From NCBI GenBank assembly GCA_028533045.1, contig JAQQAP010000023.1, positions 1 through 64,000 on the forward strand: 64,000 nt of DNA. Reading direction: 5' to 3'. Position numbers and translations under genes: made by a program. This DNA is from Spirochaetales bacterium. Its GTDB lineage: Bacteria; Spirochaetota; Spirochaetia; DSM-2461. Of this stretch, positions 8,816 to 17,239 are shown in pieces (position 1 is the first letter of the stretch; each line of letters starts with the position of its first letter). A model generated the notes under the pieces. That model saw nothing but the letters and a program-made list of their open reading frames with translations. It had not been told where the DNA came from and did not search any database.

Positions 8816-9427
8816 TTAGCTCCTTGTGGTTCTTTCGTTACGGAAGAGGCGGTTGAGTTCCCCTTTTCCCTTTATGTTGGTTTTTTTATAGACGGCGCTC
8901 ATTTGTTTTTTTATGGCGTCAACGGAGACGTTTAATGCGTCTGCCACTTCCTTGTAGGTTTTTCCGGAAAGGACATATTGAATGACCCTTATCTGTTTGT
9001 TGGTGAGTGATCGCAGGGATTCCCGGTTTTGACAGGCCAGGGTGTATTTTACTATGAAGTCTCTTTCGTTTTTAAAGTTGTCTCCGCTGACCGTATCGGC
9101 GGCTTTTCTGAGTATTTTATTGAATTCTTCGGTGTTTTCGGCGGGGTTCAGGTAGGTGCTTCTATCGCCTTTTTTAATGTAGTCCGGTTTTCCCAGAAGT
9201 ATGATGTTTTCCGGTTTTTCTACGAAGGGCAGAAGGGTTTTTACGGCCTGATCTATGCTGTCATTCTGATAAAGGTTGTTGAATAGTATGAGCTGATAGG
9301 TTCCTTTCATTTGACTGAGCCCCCATGGTGTGAGTTCTGTGATTTCTGCGCTGGGTGATTGGATGAGTATGTGGGATTTAATGAAGTGAGAAATGATTTT
9401 GTGTTTTCCAATCAGCAGTATTCGCAT
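8816..9427 (-). CDS. LuxR-type transcription regulator with degenerate receiver domain
   Basis: The last 65 or so of 203 residues form a LuxR/GerE helix-turn-helix (LTNKQIRVIQYVLSGKTYKEVADALNVSVDAIKKQ in overall pattern). The N-terminal 115 residues resemble a response-regulator receiver fold (MRILLIGKHKII, YQLILFNN, IILLGKPDYI). The position where the phospho-acceptor aspartate normally lies is asparagine in FNN, so classical phosphorylation looks unlikely. It is the first gene of the leftward unit and faces the structural operon across the control region, which makes it the obvious regulator of both units. An AGAGAGG ribosome site precedes its ATG. What signal it senses is unknown. Confidence 0.85.
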   Translation of the reverse strand: MRILLIGKHKIISHFIKSHILIQSPSAEITELTPWGLSQMKGTYQLILFNNLYQNDSIDQAVKTLLPFVEKPENIILLGKPDYIKKGDRSTYLNPAENTEEFNKILRKAADTVSGDNFKNERDFIVKYTLACQNRESLRSLTNKQIRVIQYVLSGKTYKEVADALNVSVDAIKKQMSAVYKKTNIKGKGELNRLFRNERTTRS

Positions 9428-9463
9428 GGGAGACCTCTCTGTTTAAAATGTATTTTGATATAC

Positions 9464-9492
9464 TTATTAGCACGGGTAATTCGATAAAACAA
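9464..9492 (-). promoter_or_regulatory. Candidate sigma-70 promoter of the leftward unit
   Basis: On the minus strand TTGTTT (9492-9487) and TAATAA (9469-9464) are separated by exactly 17 bases. Transcription would start about 30 bases before the regulator ATG. Confidence 0.5.
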
Positions 9493-9589
9493 GGGAAACA
9501 TGAAAACTCCATCCGATTCATTGAATCTACAAATATCTTCATGAAATCTCTATGAAAAATTTTCGTCAAAAATAAGCATAAAAATATTT

Positions 9590-9680
9590 AAAAAGTGTAT
9601 GTCGCTGTACACCAAATAGTTATAGAGTGACGGAAATATTAGGAAAAAGTTAAAAAAGTGTACAGTTATATGCACTTTTT
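9590..9680. promoter_or_regulatory. Repeated AAAAAGTGTA boxes, probable operator in the divergent control region
   Basis: The box AAAAAGTGTA occurs at 9590-9599 and again at 9653-9662, a 63-base step equal to about six helical turns. An inverted copy with one mismatch (TGCACTTTTT) lies at 9671-9680. Together with the second copy it makes a palindrome with 8-base arms AAAAAGTG/CACTTTTT. A TGTACAC motif near 9606-9612 also pairs with the GTGTA of the first box. The position upstream of the structural operon suits binding by the adjacent LuxR-type regulator. The rest of the 9,428-9,768 gap is AT-rich and shows no gene. Confidence 0.5.
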
Positions 9681-9712
9681 AGAGGGGTAGGTGAAGTCTG
9701 GATAAAACGGGA

Positions 9713-9740
9713 TTTCTGCGAAATATTGTGCTCATATTAT
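9713..9740 (+). promoter_or_regulatory. Weak candidate promoter of the structural operon
   Basis: TATTAT at 9735-9740 is a reasonable -10 element. The sequence at the -35 position (TTTCTG, 9713-9718) is poor. A weak -35 with operator-like repeats 30-80 bases upstream is what an activator-dependent promoter would look like. Confidence 0.3.
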
Positions 9741-9768
9741 TTACAAAAATAAATAAGGGGTGTGTTTT

Positions 9769-10188
9769 TTGAGCGATTCTTTTTTGGGAACAGGTTTTGC
9801 GCTGGACTTTGGTACAGATAGCCGGGGGAATATTAATTTAACCGGCGGTAAGCGTTCTGTGGAGGAATCGATTCGGATTATTTTGGGAACTTCCCGGGGG
9901 GAACGGGTGATGCGGCCTGACTTTGGCTGTGACTTGAATTCTCTGGTCTTTGCTCCCAATAACAGTCGTACCCGGGCTTTGGCCCAGTACTATGTGGAGG
10001 AGGCTCTGAGTAAGTGGGAACACCGCATTATTCTCCAGGGCGTCAAGGTTCATCCCGACGAAGAGGACGAGACCCGGTTTCATATTGAGATCGATTATCT
10101 TCTTAGGTCGGTGAACACCTACTTTAACATGGTCTACCCCTTTTATCTTGAGCGAGGCGAAATTGATACCCAGTCCCAATTTGGATGA
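9769..10188 (+). CDS. gp25-like baseplate wedge protein (Afp9-like)
   Basis: The protein shows the GPW_gp25 pattern: SVEESIRIILGTSRGERVMRP followed by DFGCDL near residues 30-60. gp25-like proteins form the inner baseplate wedge and start sheath polymerisation. The frame opens with a GTG at 9760. The TTG at 9769 is a better start because AAGGGG (9755-9760) sits eight bases before it, and translation then begins MSDSFLGTGFALDFGTD. That gives 139 residues, normal for the family. It is the first gene of the rightward structural operon, and its end overlaps the next gene by about 40 bases. Confidence 0.88.
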   Translation: MSDSFLGTGFALDFGTDSRGNINLTGGKRSVEESIRIILGTSRGERVMRPDFGCDLNSLVFAPNNSRTRALAQYYVEEALSKWEHRIILQGVKVHPDEEDETRFHIEIDYLLRSVNTYFNMVYPFYLERGEIDTQSQFG

Positions 10189-13186
10189 TAAAACCTACAA
10201 AGAGATTCTCGAAGAGGCCCGATCCCTCATTCCCCATTACACGCCGGAGTGGACCAATCATAATCCCTCCGATCCGGGGATGACTCTGGTGGAACTTTTC
10301 GCCTGGATGACAGAGATGGTGCTTTACAGGCTGAATAAGGTTCCCCAGAAGACCTATCTGGCCCTGTTGGATCTTATGGGGCTCACCCTCTCTCCTCCCC
10401 AGGCGTCCCGGGTGCTTCTCAAGTTTCATCCCGTGGCCGGTTATGACGGTAATATTGTGTTGGAAAAGGGGCTTCAGGTTTCTACGGCCCGTTCGGAAGG
10501 GCAGGAAGCGGTTACTTTTGAGACGGAAAAGAGGCTCATTGTTCAAAACAACGCCCTCTCTGCCTGTTTTAGCCGTACCGGAACGCAAATTACCGATCAT
10601 AGCGAGCTTTTGAATGATCCTACAGGGGCTTTTCCTCTCTTTAGCGCGGCCGAAGAGGTGGAGCGCATCCTTTATTTGGGAGGAGACGTGTTTCGCTACC
10701 TCCAGGAGCCCAATATTATCTGTATTTCTGTGGATCAGGAGGAGGATAGTTCTTCCGTTGAAAATGAGTTGATTCGACTGTTTCACTGGGAGTTTTGGGA
10801 TGGCGATCGCTGGTCCCCTCTGGAACTGGATTATTATCTGGCGGGAGAGAAAAAAGTGACTAACCGGGTCTTTCTTAAGGGGCCTGTGAATATTGATAAA
10901 AAAGAGATTGAGGGACGGGAGGACTTCTTTATTCGGGGGAAGCTTGAAGCTCTTCCGGAAGATCCCCGTACTTTTGATGTGCGCGCTCTCTCTTCAAGGC
11001 TGATTTTTTCCGGGGACGGTCTTAGTCCGGACAGCTGTCTTTTTAATTCAACCGGCTTTTCCCCCCTGGATCTGGATAAGGATTTTCTTCCCTTTGGAGA
11101 CAGTCCTGTGGTGGACGATATCCTTTACATTGCGGCGGACGAGGTCTTTTCCAAGAAAGAGGCCCGTATCTCCCTTAATATTCTTTTGAATGAAGCGGTT
11201 AAACCTTCCCTTCCGGCGGATACTCTTACCATGCGTTATGAGTACTGGGACGGTCGGGACTGGATGATTCTGGGGATTTCGCGGCCCGGCGGGCAAATGG
11301 CTTCGGCCGGGGAATATATGTTCCGCGACAGTACTTTGGCCTTTAGCCGCTCCGGGGCGGTCTCCTTTATATGCCCCTCCAATCTTGTTGAGCGTGAAGT
11401 GAACGGTCAGAAGGGTTTGTGGATTCGTATACGCATTGGGGTGGACGATATGGGAAAAGGGGGCGGCTATACCCAGGACGGCGGGGGCGGTTGGTCCTGG
11501 TATTTTTCGGAAAAGATTGTGGCTCCCCTGGTGTCCCGTATCCGCATGACCTATGACGCCGGTTTTCGTTCTGTCGAATCGGTGCTGGTCCATTCCGATT
11601 ACGCTTGTACCGACTATACCGATGAGATGGCACGCAACTTTGTCTCCCTTGAGAAGAGCGAAAATCCTCCTTCGGTCAGGCTGATTCGGCTTAACGATGA
11701 AGGGGTGCCCACGGTGTGCTTCGGTTTTGAAAAGCCCTTGGCGGGGGATCGACCTTCCCTCTTTTTTGAACTGGACGAAGCGGATGGGCGGGAAGACTTC
11801 TATGCCGATTCCTACTCCTCCCATTCCCGTCGTCAGCTCTCCCTTCGCTGGGAGTGTTTCCATAAGGATAAATGGGTCAAGCTGAATGTTAATGACTATA
11901 CCGATTCTTTCCATCGATCGGGATTTGTCGAGTTTGATATGCCCGAGGAGTGGGAGCTTTCGGACCAGTTTGGCCGGGAACTTTGCTGGATGCGGGTTGT
12001 TTTTGAGAGCGGAAGCTTTGAATCGGTACCTCTTCTTAAAAATGTCCATACCAATGGGGTATACGGCTCCCATTGCCGTACTTTTAAGGACGATAAGCTG
12101 GGGTCCGGTAGCGGTTCCCCCCATCAGGAGTACGATATCCTGCGCAATCCCGTATTGCCCGGAGCGGTTCTGGAAGTACGGGAGGAGACCTATCCTCCCC
12201 AGAGCGAAAGGGAAGTCATAGAAAAAGAAGAGGGCCCCGATGCGGTACGCCTGGTTAAGGCCGATGACGGTTCGGAAGAGGTGTGGGTCCGCTATCATCA
12301 GGTAAGAAATTTTTATGAGTCCGGTGCGGCTTCTCGCCATTATGTTTTGGATTACGAAAGAAACCGGATTCTTTTTGGAGACGGGAAGAGAGGTGTTATA
12401 CCTCCCCGGGCCAAGAATAACATTGTTATGAGAGAGTGCCGGGCCGGAGGCGGTCTGGCGGGCAATGTAGGGGCGGGAACGGTAAAAATCCTGCGAAAAA
12501 GCATTCCCTTTTTGGCGGGGGTGGAAAATCCTTTGCCCGCCCGGGGGGGAGCGGACCTGGAAGACCTGGACAACCTTAAGAAACGGGCTTCCGGTGTGTT
12601 TAGAAGCCGGAACCGGGCGGTGACTTCGGAAGACTACGCCTGGCTGGCTTACGAAGCCTCTTCCTCTGTGGGGCGGGCTGTGTGTCTGCCCAAGGTGAAT
12701 AACCGGGGGGAGATTGTTGTGATTATTCTGCCCCGGCGAGAAAAAATCGATTTGGAAGAGAAGCTTTATCCTTCGTCGGAGCTGGTGCGCCGGGTTCGGG
12801 AGTATTTGGATGAGAGAAAGCTGGTGGGCTCCCGTTTGTGTGTGTCCGGTCCTCTATATAAAAGGGTAACACTGCAAATCCGTTTGGTTTTCCGTAAGGA
12901 GATTGTGGAAACCCATTCGGCCAGGGAGGATATTTCCCGGGTACTTAAAGAAGCACTTCATCCCCTTGTGGGAGGAGAGGAAGGTAAGGGCTGGGAGTAT
13001 GGCGAATCTCTTCAAAAAGAGTTTGTCCAGCGGACTTTGGACCGGATTAAGTCGGTTCATCACATTGAGGACATTCGCCTGGTGGACGGAGAAAGCGGCA
13101 TGGAGCAGGACATGATTACCCTTAGGCCCGATGAACTCCTTTACCCGGGAGAGATCATCCTTGAAGACAGGAGGTCCGAATTTTGA
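10148..13186 (+). CDS. gpJ-like baseplate assembly protein (Afp11-like)
   Basis: This 1,012-residue protein matches the large putative baseplate assembly proteins of phage-tail-like systems. The N-terminal PSDPGMTLVELFAWMTEMVLYRLN is diagnostic. The C-terminal third holds the baseplate-J-like part (about residues 790-1000, with RSRNRAVTSEDYAWLA). It would form the wedge that joins hub, sheath and outer baseplate. The start is a TTG inside the gp25 gene; no good ribosome site is seen, so translational coupling is likely. The length agrees with eCIS Afp11 homologues. Confidence 0.88.
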   Translation: MSEAKLIPSPNLDDKTYKEILEEARSLIPHYTPEWTNHNPSDPGMTLVELFAWMTEMVLYRLNKVPQKTYLALLDLMGLTLSPPQASRVLLKFHPVAGYDGNIVLEKGLQVSTARSEGQEAVTFETEKRLIVQNNALSACFSRTGTQITDHSELLNDPTGAFPLFSAAEEVERILYLGGDVFRYLQEPNIICISVDQEEDSSSVENELIRLFHWEFWDGDRWSPLELDYYLAGEKKVTNRVFLKGPVNIDKKEIEGREDFFIRGKLEALPEDPRTFDVRALSSRLIFSGDGLSPDSCLFNSTGFSPLDLDKDFLPFGDSPVVDDILYIAADEVFSKKEARISLNILLNEAVKPSLPADTLTMRYEYWDGRDWMILGISRPGGQMASAGEYMFRDSTLAFSRSGAVSFICPSNLVEREVNGQKGLWIRIRIGVDDMGKGGGYTQDGGGGWSWYFSEKIVAPLVSRIRMTYDAGFRSVESVLVHSDYACTDYTDEMARNFVSLEKSENPPSVRLIRLNDEGVPTVCFGFEKPLAGDRPSLFFELDEADGREDFYADSYSSHSRRQLSLRWECFHKDKWVKLNVNDYTDSFHRSGFVEFDMPEEWELSDQFGRELCWMRVVFESGSFESVPLLKNVHTNGVYGSHCRTFKDDKLGSGSGSPHQEYDILRNPVLPGAVLEVREETYPPQSEREVIEKEEGPDAVRLVKADDGSEEVWVRYHQVRNFYESGAASRHYVLDYERNRILFGDGKRGVIPPRAKNNIVMRECRAGGGLAGNVGAGTVKILRKSIPFLAGVENPLPARGGADLEDLDNLKKRASGVFRSRNRAVTSEDYAWLAYEASSSVGRAVCLPKVNNRGEIVVIILPRREKIDLEEKLYPSSELVRRVREYLDERKLVGSRLCVSGPLYKRVTLQIRLVFRKEIVETHSAREDISRVLKEALHPLVGGEEGKGWEYGESLQKEFVQRTLDRIKSVHHIEDIRLVDGESGMEQDMITLRPDELLYPGEIILEDRRSEF

Positions 13187-13725
13187 CGGGACAGGAAAAG
13201 GTTTTGAGTTATGCCCTAGAGAGGGTAAAAGAGAAGCTGGCCGACTGGTTCCCCGAAGAGAAGGTGGGCCTCTATGAGGGCGGCGAGGAAGAGGGGCTTT
13301 ATCTTAGCGTGACTGGCCTGGAAGAGGACGGTCTTTCCAATCCTATGGAAACCCTAAGAGTGACTGTTAAGGATGAGGATGGGGAAGAGGTGGAAGTACA
13401 GGTTCCCGCCCCCCGTATGGTAAACCTTCATTTTGCGGTAGTCCCCCGTTTTGGAGACCCCCTCAGGTCTTTGGATCTTTCCGCTCTTGTTAAGCGGAAT
13501 ATCCATGATAATCCCTATCTTCTATTGGAGGAGTGCCTTTGGCACGGCTTTAGAGAGGGTAAGGTCATGATGGAGTTTTCCGAGGGGCGGGGAACTCTGC
13601 CCGGGGAGCTTTCCGAAGGGGAGCCTTTCCGTTGGGACTTTTCCCTGCGTCTGGGAATCAATTCGGCCCGAATAGACAAGGTTATCAAGGTTAGAGAACG
13701 TCAGTTTACTGCCGTTAAGAAATAG
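13183..13725 (+). CDS. DUF4255-type protein, probable tail terminator/cap (Afp16-like)
   Basis: The 180 residues have the DUF4255 layout: an N-terminal helix, strand-rich middle with VPAPRMVNLHFAVVPRFGDP, and the LDLSALVKRNIH stretch. DUF4255 forms the N-terminal part of Pvc16/Afp16, which caps the tube and sheath at the end far from the baseplate. It is shorter than classical Afp16 and lacks the extra C-terminal region. The TTG start overlaps the stop of the gpJ gene by four bases. Confidence 0.72.
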   Translation: MTGQEKVLSYALERVKEKLADWFPEEKVGLYEGGEEEGLYLSVTGLEEDGLSNPMETLRVTVKDEDGEEVEVQVPAPRMVNLHFAVVPRFGDPLRSLDLSALVKRNIHDNPYLLLEECLWHGFREGKVMMEFSEGRGTLPGELSEGEPFRWDFSLRLGINSARIDKVIKVRERQFTAVKK

Positions 13726-13750
13726 AGAAAAAAACAAGGAGTAAATGAGC

Positions 13751-14977
13751 ATGGCACAATATTTGACACCCGGTGTTTATGTAGAAGAAGTATCCAGCGG
13801 TTCCAAGCCCCTGGAAGCGGGAGCCACCAATGTGGTGGGTTTCCTCGGAGTGGCCGAGAAGGGGCCTGTGAATGAGGCGACCCTGGTTACGAACTGGACC
13901 CAGTATAGCAAGCTTTTCGGCGGTATGCACAAGAATGGCTGGATGGGACATTCGGTATACCAGTTTTTTCAGAACGGCGGAACCAAGTGCTATATCAACA
14001 ACCTGGCCGAAGCGCCCAAAGCGGCACCCGCTAAAGAGGCTGCCAAGGATGGTAAGGATGCTAAAGCCAAGGCAGATGCTCCCGCCGCTGAGGCAGAGGA
14101 ATTCGTTGTAAAAAATCCCGACGGCATGACCAAGCTTATTATTGGTAAGGATGAAGGTCCCGGTAAGAGAACCGGTCTTTGCGCCTTTGACGAAATCGGC
14201 GATATTTCCATTGTCTGCGCCCCCGGTGTAACCGACCCCGCTTCTCAGGACGCTATTTTGAGTCACTGTGAAAAGAATCGTTTCCGCGTGGCCGTTTTGG
14301 ACGCTCCGGAAACCCTGGAAAAGGGTATCGATACGATGCCCATGCCCCGGGATTCTACTATGGGTGCCTACTATTTCCCCTGGATTAAGATGTATGACGC
14401 CGATAACGATGCAGACGTTTACGCGCCCCCCTGCGGCGGTGTAGCCGGTGTCTACGGCCGTGTAGACAGTACGAGAGGGGTTTACAAAGCTCCTGCCAAC
14501 GAAATCTTCCGCGGCGCCACCGGTCTTAAGTACAACCTTACCGATGCGGAACAGGAGCTTTTGAACCCCAAAGGTATTAACTGTATCCGTGAGTTTGAAG
14601 GAAGAGGTATTCGCGTATGGGGAGCCCGTACCTTCTCTTCCGATCCGGAATGGAAATATGTGAATGTAAGACGTCTGTTCTGTATGGTGGAAAAGACCAT
14701 TCAGGACGGTACTAACTGGGTTGTATTCGAACCCAATACACGGGCCCTGTGGAAGCAGATTGTCCGAAACCTTACCGCCTTCTGCTTACGACTGTGGAAA
14801 GAAGGCGCTCTGTTCGGGGACTCACCGGAAGAGGCTTTTTACGTTCGTTGTGACGATGAGCTGAACCCCCCCGAATCTATCGATGCAGGTTATGTCGTAT
14901 GTGAAGTCGGAATCGCCCCCGCCAAACCGGCGGAATTCGTGGTATTCAAGGTTTCCCAGAAGACATTGACTGAATAA
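13751..14977 (+). CDS. Contractile sheath protein 1
   Basis: A typical tail-sheath protein: YLTPGVYVEEVSSGSKP at the N terminus, GFLGVAEKGP, and the conserved C-terminal VRRLFCMVEKTI and FYVRCDDELNPPE. Sheath subunits polymerise around the tube and contract on firing. The ATG at 13751 has AAGGAG nine bases upstream and is preferred over the ATG at 13745. Around residues 96-120 there is an unusual Ala/Lys-rich linker (APAKEAAKDGKDAKAKADA) where other sheaths carry a surface domain. It is followed directly by its tube partner. A second sheath lies at 21524-23056. Confidence 0.93.
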   Translation: MAQYLTPGVYVEEVSSGSKPLEAGATNVVGFLGVAEKGPVNEATLVTNWTQYSKLFGGMHKNGWMGHSVYQFFQNGGTKCYINNLAEAPKAAPAKEAAKDGKDAKAKADAPAAEAEEFVVKNPDGMTKLIIGKDEGPGKRTGLCAFDEIGDISIVCAPGVTDPASQDAILSHCEKNRFRVAVLDAPETLEKGIDTMPMPRDSTMGAYYFPWIKMYDADNDADVYAPPCGGVAGVYGRVDSTRGVYKAPANEIFRGATGLKYNLTDAEQELLNPKGINCIREFEGRGIRVWGARTFSSDPEWKYVNVRRLFCMVEKTIQDGTNWVVFEPNTRALWKQIVRNLTAFCLRLWKEGALFGDSPEEAFYVRCDDELNPPESIDAGYVVCEVGIAPAKPAEFVVFKVSQKTLTE

Positions 14978-15003
14978 ATCTTTCTTTATTAGAGGAGAAA
15001 AAC

Positions 15004-15432
15004 ATGGCTGACTACAGTCCTACGATGAAGACGAACTTCAAAGTTGAGATCGACGGCGTGGATTACGGTAACTTTACTGCCGTATCCGGTCTGGGTGCTT
15101 CTGCGGAAATCACCGATGACATCGGTGGTACCGACAGAAACGCTCGCAAGATCCCCGGTAAGGTTAAGTACGAAACGGTGGGCCTTACCCGTAACTGCGA
15201 CCCCACCGACACGGTTCTCCGTGATTGGTGGCTTACCGTTGAAAGGGGCACTCCCCTTAGAAAAGCCGTATCTATCGTGCTTTTCGATCGCAACGGTGTG
15301 GATGAAATCGCTCGGCGCAACCTTTTTGAGTGCGTTCCCTGCGGTTGGGATATGTCCGATCTTAACAGTGCCGATAACGGTTCCGTTACAGAGAGCATCT
15401 CCTTCGTTTACGAAGACGGTGACTGGGCCTAA
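15004..15432 (+). CDS. Tube protein 1 (Afp1/gp19-like)
   Basis: The 142-residue protein matches the phage-tail tube family, with NFKVEIDGVDYGNFTAVSGL near the N terminus and ISFVYEDGDW at the end. It would form the inner tube hexamers. A strong GAGGAG ribosome site precedes the ATG. A stable hairpin follows the stop, which together suggest very high expression, as expected for the main tube subunit. Confidence 0.92.
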   Translation: MADYSPTMKTNFKVEIDGVDYGNFTAVSGLGASAEITDDIGGTDRNARKIPGKVKYETVGLTRNCDPTDTVLRDWWLTVERGTPLRKAVSIVLFDRNGVDEIARRNLFECVPCGWDMSDLNSADNGSVTESISFVYEDGDWA

Positions 15433-15443
15433 ACCCATACCCT

Positions 15444-15471
15444 GTCCGGGAGTGCTTTGTCACTTCCGGAC
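15444..15471 (+). terminator. Hairpin after the sheath-tube pair, attenuator-like
   Basis: GTCCGGGAGTG (15444-15454) and CACTTCCGGAC (15461-15471) pair over 11 positions with one G-T wobble and a six-base loop. Only a short AT-rich tail follows, not a clean T run. It may be a partial terminator or an mRNA 3'-end stabiliser that keeps the structural genes at higher level than the downstream ones. Confidence 0.55.
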
Positions 15472-15496
15472 TTAATTAAAAGAAACGGCGGTAATT

Positions 15497-16753
15497 ATGA
15501 ATCTTAAAAAAGCAAAAGCCTTTCTCCTGTTTTTTATGATGTCCTTTTTTCTTTATGGGGGAGGTATTCTGGAGGGAAAAGAGGAAGAGGAAGTTCCCAC
15601 GGTTCAGGAACTCTATGAAGAAATGGACGAAGCCCTTCCTGTGGTGGGATTTTACGCGCCCCAGTTTCGTGTTGGCGTAGACGAAGAAGAGGCGGAACGA
15701 ATCTTTCTGGATATAACGGAAACATTGGTACATAGGGGAACCTTTAAGCCGGGGAATTTGGAAGAGTGGATGGCCGCAGAATATGCATCCCAGTCTCCCC
15801 CGGGAATTATCGAGTTGAATCAGGCCGTGGAGAGAGCCCAAATCTCTCTGGATTATACGGCTTCTGTAAATATTCTTCCTTTCAAGAATCAGTATCTTTT
15901 CCGGATGGCTTTTTACAAGCCCGGCAGACCCCATCGGACTGTTTACGTCTATCGTATTTTAAATAATCTGGAAAACGATTGGGACAAGAACAGGGACGGC
16001 ATTCTTGATGAGCTGGATTACCGATTGGCCCATAATGACGGGACCTTTCTATCGGACACTATCTATGTTGAACCCTTTAAAGTTCGCTTCTTTGATTATT
16101 ATGAACTAAAAAACAGAGAGTACGCCTTTACGGAATTACCTTTTCTTACGATGGATGGCCGGGATTATCGTTTGGGCGATGATTTGTTCTCCGAATGGCT
16201 TGGTCTCAGGCTGCACCTTTCCGGTTATTTTCCCGTTGTGATTCATGATATGGACGAAAGGGTAGAAGGAACTGATCGTCCGCCCGAGTGTACTTGGGGA
16301 ATTAAAGGGGAAGTCCGTGTATCAAAGGTTTTCTCTATTCTCAAGTTAACCGTGTACAACTATCCCCGTCAGGAAGTGGTGGGGGAATATGACTTTCCCT
16401 TTGACAGCCTAAGAATAAAGGATGTGAGTAAGGTTATCGACTCTATGATCCCTTTTATTATGGATAGGGTGCTCTCCAATGAGGTGAGGCGAAACATGAT
16501 AACCGTAGATCCCAAATTTAAATTCAAACACGGAACCCAGGTATACAGGGAGAGTGGTTATCAGGGGCCGCTTAATCTGATTGGTTGTTACCCCGTAGAG
16601 ATCGGGATGAACCGGTTTCTGGTGGAAAAAGATAATTTTCGTCCCTACGACCTGTCCGGTTTTAACGAAACTCTTCTTGTAAGTCCTACGGGAGAGGTTT
16701 TCCATTCTTATACAAAAAAGGAGGTAAATTATGGAGAAAAGCTTTTTGAATAG
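15497..16753 (+). CDS. Exported protein of unknown function
   Basis: The 418 residues start with a signal peptide (KKAKAFLLFFMMSFFLYGGG). The mature part is acidic and strand-rich. It has no transmembrane segment and matches no family I recognise. A stretch near residues 155-175 (NDWDKNRDGILDELDYRL) looks like a calcium-binding EF-hand/dockerin-type loop. It overlaps the following lipoprotein gene by 23 bases, so the pair is probably made together and both act outside the cytoplasm. Their position between tube and baseplate genes suggests an envelope component of the injection system. Confidence 0.7.
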   Translation: MNLKKAKAFLLFFMMSFFLYGGGILEGKEEEEVPTVQELYEEMDEALPVVGFYAPQFRVGVDEEEAERIFLDITETLVHRGTFKPGNLEEWMAAEYASQSPPGIIELNQAVERAQISLDYTASVNILPFKNQYLFRMAFYKPGRPHRTVYVYRILNNLENDWDKNRDGILDELDYRLAHNDGTFLSDTIYVEPFKVRFFDYYELKNREYAFTELPFLTMDGRDYRLGDDLFSEWLGLRLHLSGYFPVVIHDMDERVEGTDRPPECTWGIKGEVRVSKVFSILKLTVYNYPRQEVVGEYDFPFDSLRIKDVSKVIDSMIPFIMDRVLSNEVRRNMITVDPKFKFKHGTQVYRESGYQGPLNLIGCYPVEIGMNRFLVEKDNFRPYDLSGFNETLLVSPTGEVFHSYTKKEVNYGEKLFE

Positions 16754-17231
16754 AATATTTCTCTTGGTTGTTTTTACCGTACTTACCCTTTCCTGCACCA
16801 GCGCTCCTGCGGCGGAACCGTTGGTTATGGAGTCCCTTCTGCCTCCGGTGGAGGAGGCGGTGGTTCAGGCTCCGGTGGAAAAGAATAAGCCTCTTCCTGT
16901 TATTCCTCTCTATGTGCGGGGAAAGGTCATGGAAGTGGAAGTCGTACAGGGGGTTCAGAAATTTCTCTACGTTATGTTCAACGACGAGATTATTCCCGGC
17001 CCTATTCCCGAAGGGGATTGGGATGTTTCCGATGAACGTCTTGTCAATATGCCCCGCAGCTACAGTTTGCAGGCGGGAATGTCCGGAGTGATTTATTCGG
17101 ACACCCGATTTTCCGAGAAGGCCGGGGACTTTGTGATTCTCGAACAGTACGACGATATCTACAAGGCCCGAATAGACGGTCTTAACTATATCATCGACAG
17201 ATCATCTCTGGTGCAAATCCAGATTCGTTAG
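16731..17231 (+). CDS. Putative lipoprotein of the injection-system operon
   Basis: A 166-residue protein with a lipoprotein signal: hydrophobic FLLVVFTVLTLSCTS places a lipobox cysteine near residue 22. A proline-rich linker follows, then a compact strand-rich domain (about 65-166). It is preceded by GGAGG. Together with the overlapping exported protein it could hold or guide the device at the envelope. I do not recognise its family. Confidence 0.72.
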   Translation: MEKSFLNRIFLLVVFTVLTLSCTSAPAAEPLVMESLLPPVEEAVVQAPVEKNKPLPVIPLYVRGKVMEVEVVQGVQKFLYVMFNDEIIPGPIPEGDWDVSDERLVNMPRSYSLQAGMSGVIYSDTRFSEKAGDFVILEQYDDIYKARIDGLNYIIDRSSLVQIQIR

Positions 17232-17239
17232 GAGGTTCT

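Noticed and set aside
9378..9569. Possible extra leftward gene upstream of the LuxR regulator
   Set aside because: A 63-residue frame overlaps the start of the regulator in another frame, has no ribosome site, and lies in the AT-rich control region.
10124..12340. Long leftward frames opposite the gpJ-like gene
   Set aside because: They are mirror frames of the real gene in GC-rich DNA, with no ribosome sites and no recognisable protein features.
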